From a virus: 64,000 bases of DNA. Below are positions 58,100-64,000 of this stretch, in pieces. Each line of letters opens with the position of its first letter. Within the stretch, counting starts at the first letter, position 1. A model generated the notes under the pieces. It was not told the DNA's origin. It ran no database searches and worked only from the letters and a program-made list of their open reading frames with translations. The DNA lies in IMG/VR virus record IMGVR_UViG_3300021962_000023, positions 1 through 64,000 of that record; one strand, 5' to 3'. A program made the position numbers and the translations under genes.

Positions 58100-60661
58100 T
58101 TAAAAACTAAAAAACTTTTTAGCGGTTTGAGCTTCTACCGATGCTTTTTCCCATTTTAAGGCGTTGTAAAAATCATCAACTTTGTTTTCTAACTCTGCTT
58201 TATAAATCATATCCCTATCAACATATTGTTCTACGAAGTCCATAATTTCTTTAGGGTCATTATAATCTTTAAATGCCACAGTATCCAATCCTAATGGGTT
58301 CGTTTTAAGATATACCCACTTAACTTTATCACCATCTCTAATTGGTTCATTCTTAAATGGACAATTGAAAAACTTTAATAATCGATTGTAAGTGATACCA
58401 GCTTTAACATGCGCCGGAGTTCCTTTTTCAAATGTCGCAATTGCTTCACCACCATCTTTTCTCCAAGTTCCATTATCATATTTACTCAACTCTTTGATTG
58501 CTCCACCTTTGGCTATTTTATTAACTGGCAGATTAACCATATTGTTTTTGAATTCTAATAATTTCTTATCAACATATTCGTTATCTTTACCCATAAGAAT
58601 ATCTTTCAACATACCACTCATTTGGTCCTGAAATGCTTTGGGAAACGATGAACGAACTACATCTAATCCTTTTACATCCAACTTATCACATTTGATACCA
58701 TTCTTTAATACCATCCATTGTGCATATCGTTTCTTTGCTACCCAAAATCCTGCTTTACTGATATATTCTTTCTTAATCTCAAAACGATGTTTCTCTTTTG
58801 GAATAAAAAAGAATCGCTCTGCTAACATATCATAGAATGTATTTAAAAATGATTGAGTTTCTTCAGCGATTGTGTTTACTTCCGAAGCCATTCGTTGTTC
58901 ATCAAATTCTTTGTATTCTGGGTATCTATGTTTTACTAAAGGTTCTGCCATCATATAGATTGAATCCGTATCGATGTACACATTATAATCTTCTTTTGTA
59001 CCCAACTCCTTCCAATATTTGATATTAGCCATTTCAGCTGTTTTCTTAATAACTACTTGTCCTGTCAATGTTACAGCTTCAGCGTTATCCACATCATAGA
59101 ATCTAAATGCCGGTAATCCTAACACACCATACATTGAGTTCAAAAGAATCTTTTGTACTAACTGACGTTTAGCATAGAATTCGTATTTTTCGGTATCACC
59201 TGCTTCACCATACTTTTTCTCTAACTTTCTGAATTCCACACGCTTATCAAACCAGTTGTTAAGAATATCTGCAATTAGACCGGGTTTATCTTGTGTATAA
59301 AGAACTCCATTTGCCGCAACACCCAAATTACTATCCTTAATAACTTCCTTCAGTTCCTGAGTCGTATATTCGTAAGTATCACCATCTTTACCAACTAATT
59401 TATAAGTGGTATCCAATCCTTTAATATTGGCTTCCGCATCCCAATTCTCAATCTTACCAATTTTTGTTTCGGGACTGATATTTAGGGTCATAATGATTGA
59501 TGGATATAGAGATGTTAAGTCCAAGTCATAAATCCAATCGTACTTACCAACAATAGGTTCTTTTACATATGCTCCAATGAATTTCTCCTGATTGTTATCT
59601 TTCAATGCTTGCATTCGTTCCTTTCTATCTTTTGGTTTATTGGTTGCTACCAATCCCTTCGTTTTGAGATATCCCAAACAAGCTCCCTCTAACCACTTAG
59701 AGGAATAGATGTAATCTTCATACGGAACAAATCCAGCGTGACAAACGGCTCTACATAATTCAATAAATTGTAATTTTTCATCCATTGCTACAACCAACTC
59801 CACATCGACAATATTATACTCAATGAATTTTTCTAAATCGGTTTCGAATAAATCATCCAAACTTCCTTCATACTCTACCTTACCTCTACCTAACTCTTTG
59901 GTAGCAATGTAGTTCAATGTATAAGATGCTTCTAATGTATAAGTGTAGGTTTTGTATAGATTGATATAATCCAAAATACTTACACCACCAAAACTAAACT
60001 TCTCTCTATATGGTGACCAGAATGCTTCTCCGATACGAGATAATCTTTTAGCATGTCCTTCACCACATACATTCTTAATACGATTATACAAATACGGAAT
60101 ATCAAAGAAATCAATATTCCATCCCGTTAGAATAGTCGGGTCAACTTGTTGATAATAATTAAGAAATGCAAGTAACAAATTTTTCTCATTATCGAAGATG
60201 TGTACTTTAACCTCACGGCCGTTTTTACTAAAATTACTAGCATTATTTTTAACTTTTCTTTCTTTATCCAATACAAACACTTCATATTCTTTTGTAATAG
60301 AATCGTGTGCTGCTATTGCTGTGATTTCGTTTTGAGCTTCTCTTGTATTTGGTAGACCTGATATCATTTCTACCTCAATATCAAATGTTAATACAGTATG
60401 TCCTTTTGATGGTAAATCATTATCATAAATATCTACTAACACTCTCGTTGTTTCCGGCACATCCGATTCAAATAAATCTTCAGCATCTTCTTTTTCCCAC
60501 TTCGAAATACGAGTTAATTTATCGCCATACATTGATAAATGTTGACCATATGGGTCTTTTTTATAAGCATATTTTCTATATGGAAATGTCTGATACCCAT
60601 TTGTATCATCCCATAAATGAATTAAATTTTTTGCTCTTTCGTAATAGATATTTTGATACAT
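58100..60661 (-). CDS. family B DNA polymerase, T4 gp43-like
   Basis: 853 residues. Exo motifs: FDIEVE (Asp94, Glu96), WNIDFFDIPY (Asn182, Asp186), YNIVDVELV (Asp286). Polymerase motifs: A DLTSLYPSII (381-390), B KILLNSMYG (504-512), C YIDTDSIY (Asp564, Asp566). All catalytic residues are intact, so both proofreading and synthesis should work. The C-terminal tail (AQTAKKFFSF) is a likely clamp-interaction peptide. This is the clearest phage hallmark in the window. Confidence 0.97.
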   Translation of the reverse strand: MYQNIYYERAKNLIHLWDDTNGYQTFPYRKYAYKKDPYGQHLSMYGDKLTRISKWEKEDAEDLFESDVPETTRVLVDIYDNDLPSKGHTVLTFDIEVEMISGLPNTREAQNEITAIAAHDSITKEYEVFVLDKERKVKNNASNFSKNGREVKVHIFDNEKNLLLAFLNYYQQVDPTILTGWNIDFFDIPYLYNRIKNVCGEGHAKRLSRIGEAFWSPYREKFSFGGVSILDYINLYKTYTYTLEASYTLNYIATKELGRGKVEYEGSLDDLFETDLEKFIEYNIVDVELVVAMDEKLQFIELCRAVCHAGFVPYEDYIYSSKWLEGACLGYLKTKGLVATNKPKDRKERMQALKDNNQEKFIGAYVKEPIVGKYDWIYDLDLTSLYPSIIMTLNISPETKIGKIENWDAEANIKGLDTTYKLVGKDGDTYEYTTQELKEVIKDSNLGVAANGVLYTQDKPGLIADILNNWFDKRVEFRKLEKKYGEAGDTEKYEFYAKRQLVQKILLNSMYGVLGLPAFRFYDVDNAEAVTLTGQVVIKKTAEMANIKYWKELGTKEDYNVYIDTDSIYMMAEPLVKHRYPEYKEFDEQRMASEVNTIAEETQSFLNTFYDMLAERFFFIPKEKHRFEIKKEYISKAGFWVAKKRYAQWMVLKNGIKCDKLDVKGLDVVRSSFPKAFQDQMSGMLKDILMGKDNEYVDKKLLEFKNNMVNLPVNKIAKGGAIKELSKYDNGTWRKDGGEAIATFEKGTPAHVKAGITYNRLLKFFNCPFKNEPIRDGDKVKWVYLKTNPLGLDTVAFKDYNDPKEIMDFVEQYVDRDMIYKAELENKVDDFYNALKWEKASVEAQTAKKFFSF

Positions 60662-60662
60662 A

Positions 60663-61775
60663 CTATGCTCTTAATTTTTCATTTAATAATTTAATCATCT
60701 TACCATCATTTAATGATAATTCTTTTGCTCTTTCTATACTCTTAATAGATTGCTCCAATCTGAATTCATTATTATCCAATAATTTATCCAATGTTTCAAA
60801 CAAATCTTTTTTGAATTTAAAGAACATCCCATCTGGCTCAATCTCTCTATAACAATCTGATTCCTGATATATCATAGGCGTTCCATTCATCATACAATCG
60901 GTTGCAGCAACACTCCATCCATAATTTGTTTGTCTCATTTGAACTCCAACGGTACAAGATTGTAACTTTTTATAGTAATCATGCTTAGTTACCTTCGTAT
61001 TATCAATCCAACTATGTTCCGGCTTACCATCCAATTGTGGCACCCATACAATAAAATCTTGTCGTTTTTCTCTATACTCTTCCATTAATTTAATAAAAGC
61101 AGGGTATCCTTTATATGCAGCTGCTCTATGATTAAATACAATGATGTTTTTCTTTGGTTGCGGAGTTTCTATTATTTTAGAATTATCTACTCCCAAATTC
61201 CACACTACAAAGATATCATTTAATTTTTGAATAAACAAATCATTGAACCATAATTTTGCTTCTTCCAATACTCTATTCTTTTGGTCTTGTGTATTTAAGA
61301 AACAAGTTTCCATTTGAGATACGCCCAATAATTCTATTGGCATCCATCTCCATTTATTTTTTCTATCTTCGGAGTTGCACGATTTCATTTCCCACCAATG
61401 CCCATACCCAATGATTTTAGTATCAAAATCATTTTTATATCTACCTACTTGCGGCCAATCTGGTAAATGTGAATAGATTACATCATAATTTAATGTTTCC
61501 ATTAATCTATTCATATCCGGTGGATATGTTCTCATTTTAATCATATCACCTGAAAATGGTATGATGTGTTGTTTCACATTTATCAAATTCAACTTTTTAA
61601 CTGGCTGCGGTAGTATGATATTCCAAAAGAATTCACCCTCCGATTCCAATCCTTTGATGTGATTGTATATAACATCTACAAAGGAATCTTTTTCAATATT
61701 ACCAGAGTTAGTGATATTTGGTATTACTAATACTTTTCTGGCTTTATTGTAATCTATTGTTTCCCAAAATGTCAT
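60663..61775 (-). CDS. glycosyltransferase, GT-B type
   Basis: 370 residues. VLVIPNITNSGNIEKDSFVD at the start, NIIVFNHRAAAYKGYPAFIK and NYGWSVAATDCMMNGTPMIY match the GT-B nucleotide-binding half. Directly before the polymerase gene by 1 base. Confidence 0.7.
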   Translation of the reverse strand: MTFWETIDYNKARKVLVIPNITNSGNIEKDSFVDVIYNHIKGLESEGEFFWNIILPQPVKKLNLINVKQHIIPFSGDMIKMRTYPPDMNRLMETLNYDVIYSHLPDWPQVGRYKNDFDTKIIGYGHWWEMKSCNSEDRKNKWRWMPIELLGVSQMETCFLNTQDQKNRVLEEAKLWFNDLFIQKLNDIFVVWNLGVDNSKIIETPQPKKNIIVFNHRAAAYKGYPAFIKLMEEYREKRQDFIVWVPQLDGKPEHSWIDNTKVTKHDYYKKLQSCTVGVQMRQTNYGWSVAATDCMMNGTPMIYQESDCYREIEPDGMFFKFKKDLFETLDKLLDNNEFRLEQSIKSIERAKELSLNDGKMIKLLNEKLRA

Positions 61776-61776
61776 A

Positions 61777-63003
61777 TTATCTCCCCACTTCTTTTAAGTA
61801 ACTTTCTTTCATTTGTTCCCAAGTCATTCCAATAGCATCTACATAAAATAGAACTTCCGGTTTGATTTTACCATCTTCAAACAATTTTTCATATCGTTTG
61901 ATTGCTTTATCTTTCCACCATTTTACAGTGTATTCATTTCCATCGGCAAATTTCTTTTTAAGAACTAAATCTTTTTCTTCGATTTTAGAACAAAGGAACT
62001 CATTACCATTCTCATACATTTGTGCAAAATATACACCTCTTTGGAATCCATGGTCATAAGCGTTACCTTTGATACCCAACTCTTTGAAAATCGCCTGAAT
62101 AATCTTTTGTTTGATTCCACTTACAGGTCCGTTTCTATCGTAACCCATATTAGCACCATTTCGTTCTCTCTCATCCATAATGTGCATTTTATACCATTCT
62201 GAACGATTTTCTTTTAACCATTGATGCCATGGGTCATATACCTTATCATCCGGCTTTGTAGAAATCTTACCTTTGGATTCTCCCAATGTTTTGAAATGAG
62301 GAATACCATTATATTGTGAGTGGATACCATATAAAGATGTTGTACCAACTCCAATCAATGGGTTATTGTATTTCTTTTGCCAGTAATCTCTAATTTCAGG
62401 TGCGGTTGCCAATGCTGCAATTAACTTACCACCCAAAAAATTGTAACCAAATGGTTGTGTTGATACAATAGTAGTTGCAATAGTGGTACAATTCAATTTA
62501 CCATTCTGAAACTTATCTTCCTTTTGCCATCCAATGTAATTATCTCTAACTCCTAATGATGTAATATCCGAACCTAAACAAATCTGCCCTAATATCTTAC
62601 CACTTGTTCTATCTTTTACATAGCACTTTACATTACGACCTGGGTTAGCTTGGAATTCCATTGTATGAATTAATCTACGGATTTCAGTCCATCTAGTAGA
62701 TTCTTTTGGATTATCATCTACAATATCGACATAAGGGTCTATTGATTGAATTTCCGCAATAGTTAATTCCTTATTCATTATGTCCGTAGGTTTCCACAAC
62801 GAATCGTAGTGAGATTGTAATACAGGTAATTTTTTCATATTACCAATTAAATCTTCATTCCACTCCATCCATTTTTTGTATAGAGTTTGTTCTTCAACTG
62901 ACATTTCTTTAAGATAATCTAAGTTCTCAATAAACTTCTTTTTCATCTCATCGTAGTCAAATACCTCTGTGTTGGTTTGTTCACCTGTATCCCAAAATTT
63001 CAT
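61777..63003 (-). CDS. DUF4338 (DruA-like) protein
   Basis: 408 residues. Residues about 105-225 follow the DUF4338 pattern: NPGRNVKCYVKDRTSGKILG, LGSDITSLGVRDNYIGW, CTTIATTIVSTQPFGYNFLG. Then VGTTSLYGIHSQYNGIPHF. DUF4338 includes DruA, part of the Druantia defence system, but the biochemical role is not established. It is a single gene with its own promoter and no other Druantia partners. Confidence 0.75.
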   Translation of the reverse strand: MKFWDTGEQTNTEVFDYDEMKKKFIENLDYLKEMSVEEQTLYKKWMEWNEDLIGNMKKLPVLQSHYDSLWKPTDIMNKELTIAEIQSIDPYVDIVDDNPKESTRWTEIRRLIHTMEFQANPGRNVKCYVKDRTSGKILGQICLGSDITSLGVRDNYIGWQKEDKFQNGKLNCTTIATTIVSTQPFGYNFLGGKLIAALATAPEIRDYWQKKYNNPLIGVGTTSLYGIHSQYNGIPHFKTLGESKGKISTKPDDKVYDPWHQWLKENRSEWYKMHIMDERERNGANMGYDRNGPVSGIKQKIIQAIFKELGIKGNAYDHGFQRGVYFAQMYENGNEFLCSKIEEKDLVLKKKFADGNEYTVKWWKDKAIKRYEKLFEDGKIKPEVLFYVDAIGMTWEQMKESYLKEVGR

Positions 63004-63029
63004 ATTTTAGATTTTATTATTATGTTTTA

Positions 63030-63061
63030 CAAATATACGAAAAATTATTAGTATTACCAAA
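63030..63061 (-). promoter_or_regulatory. promoter of DUF4338 gene and polymerase operon
   Basis: -33 TTTGG and -7 TATATTTG on the minus strand, 20 bases apart. It overlaps the stop of the Mom-like gene. Confidence 0.7.
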
Positions 63062-63857
63062 ATTTAACGGATATTTCTGAATCTGGTTCAATTGTAGTAT
63101 GGTGCTGAACACCTTTATTATATTCTCTAGCATTTTTAGGATAAGGCCTAACTTCGTGTTTTAACCTCTTAATCAAATCTTTCTTCTCCTTTTTATCTGC
63201 TCCTATGATTTGTATGTATCTATGCTTTGGTGGTTCTTCTCTTCTCCAAAATTCTTTGTAACCATCTTTACCGATTTCTCTACGAAGATGTTCTAAATTA
63301 CCACTACCCCATTTGGTAAACACAGTCCTACTATGAATCCATTTAAATGGGTCATTTGATAGAGAGATACCATAATTTGGCATTAGGGCAATATCAGTAT
63401 TTAACCCCTGATAAATCCAATTGGTTGCTTGATAAATTCCTCCCAAATGTTCTTGTCCGTTATCTGCATAGGAAATAAGTACTTTGATATTCTTATCATT
63501 TTCTCTGAACCATTTGAATGATTGTCCTAATGCATATGATTCTATATTTGAACCATATCCATCATCACAATATAAACGAGTCAATTCCAAAATATTATCT
63601 TTGGTCAATCCCTCACATACCGATGTAGATGCTCTCGCACCTACGGGAAATCCATAAACCATACATCCAATTAGAATCTCATCATCACCAATTACATTTT
63701 GATTATCAGTTTTGTAAAATATACCCAATGCATATCTACAAGCAGTCCAAGCGTGAGTATAGTGTTTTTTAACAATAATCTCTTTGGCTACATTACTATT
63801 GATTTCTCTTATGGATACTTTACTCGTATCACAATATAACTTATTAACTTCTTTCAA
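63054..63857 (-). CDS. Mom-like GNAT acyltransferase 1
   Basis: 267 residues; start codon TTG (63857), since the frame is closed just upstream. IIVKKHYTHAWTACRYALGI, GCMVYGFPVGARAS, LELTRLYCDDGYGSNIESYA and LISYADNGQEHLGGIYQATN then WIYQG form the Mom-type GNAT fold. Mu Mom adds a methylcarbamoyl group to adenine in DNA, blocking restriction. A C-terminal extension EPPKHRYIQIIG.KEKKDLIK follows. Overlaps the upstream paralogue by 14 bases. Confidence 0.7.
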   Translation of the reverse strand: MKEVNKLYCDTSKVSIREINSNVAKEIIVKKHYTHAWTACRYALGIFYKTDNQNVIGDDEILIGCMVYGFPVGARASTSVCEGLTKDNILELTRLYCDDGYGSNIESYALGQSFKWFRENDKNIKVLISYADNGQEHLGGIYQATNWIYQGLNTDIALMPNYGISLSNDPFKWIHSRTVFTKWGSGNLEHLRREIGKDGYKEFWRREEPPKHRYIQIIGADKKEKKDLIKRLKHEVRPYPKNAREYNKGVQHHTTIEPDSEISVKFW

Positions 63858-64000
63858 TTGGTTCTAATTTATGTATTTCTTCAATAAATTCCTCTTTTGC
63901 TTTTGGATATGGTAACGATGGATACTTTAAAGATTTTAATAACTTCTTTTTTTCCCTACCACTCAAAAGTATATAAACATATCGATGCTTTCTCGGTTCT
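63844..64000 (-). CDS. Mom-like acyltransferase 2, C-terminal part, cut by window edge
   Basis: Visible 51 residues read EPRKHRYVYILLSGREKKKL with LPYPKAKEEFIEEI, closely matching the C-terminal extension of the next gene (EPPKHRYIQIIG...). The rest lies to the right of the window. A tandem paralogue pair. Confidence 0.7.
   Translation of the reverse strand, partial: EPRKHRYVYILLSGREKKKLLKSLKYPSLPYPKAKEEFIEEIHKLEPIERS

Noticed and set aside
61777-63003. Druantia defence system
   Set aside because: Only the DUF4338 gene is present; the other Druantia components, including DruE, are absent.

Overview
The window reads as part of the genome of a very large tailed phage that infects a Bacteroidetes host. 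The replication genes are T4-like: a family B DNA polymerase, a sliding clamp, both clamp-loader subunits and MazG. They sit among phage lysis, glycan and small-protein genes, next to an almost complete set of tRNAs and a tmRNA. Signs of a Bacteroidetes host are AT-rich sequence, no Shine-Dalgarno signals, about seventeen minus-strand promoters of the Bacteroidetes type (-33 TTTG or TTGG, -7 TAnnTTTG, usually ending CGTATATTTG), a DUF4494 protein, an Oar/SusC-like TonB receptor and a histone-H1-like protein. Nearly every gene is on the minus strand, so transcription runs right to left. One 41-codon plus-strand reading frame (13660-13785) is the only likely exception.

Layout by coordinate. 1-5.8 kb: 25 tRNAs covering all 20 amino acids, including an initiator tRNA with a C1xA72 mismatch, interrupted by a few small genes. 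At 3.8-5.45 kb lies a transcription unit of about 1.6 kb that is almost entirely noncoding. It has stacked promoters, nested inverted repeats, an embedded tRNA-like element without canonical D and T loops, and an intrinsic terminator, and it recalls the giant ornate phage RNAs (GOLLD, ROOL). 5.9-9.4 kb: a glycosyltransferase, a DUF3293 protein and four genes whose products begin with a short leader resembling T4 capsid-targeting sequences. 9.4-9.8 kb: tmRNA with an unusually long 24-residue tag. 9.8-12.9 kb: small early-type genes. 12.9-22.7 kb: an exported-protein cluster with a nuclease, a repeat-rich possible beta-barrel, a CsgG-like protein, a holin-like protein, lipoproteins and two large proteins with lectin, dockerin and cohesin-like parts. 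22.7-30.7 kb: ThyX, GH19 endolysin, ParB-like protein, ferredoxin, sugar-nucleotide enzymes and GroEL. 30.8-34.3 kb: a full-length TonB-dependent receptor and a histone-like protein. 34.5-51 kb: heptose-kinase-like protein, four SGNH or Ntn hydrolases, and a compact block of about twelve glycan genes (glycosyltransferases, O-acetyltransferase, methyltransferase, epimerase). 51-64 kb: PD-(D/E)XK nuclease, radical SAM protein, clamp loader, clamp, polymerase, a DUF4338 protein and two Mom-like acyltransferases, the second cut by the window edge.

How the parts may work together (inference): the tRNA, tmRNA and initiator-tRNA set would make translation less dependent on the host. The polymerase, clamp, loader, ThyX and MazG replicate the genome and supply nucleotides, and the Mom-like and DUF4338 proteins may modify or process DNA. 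The glycan genes could decorate virions or host surface polymers. The signal-peptide proteins, lipoproteins, CsgG-like protein and TonB receptor suggest that this phage rebuilds the outer membrane of the infected cell. All family calls come from reading motifs in the translated sequence. No database search was run.
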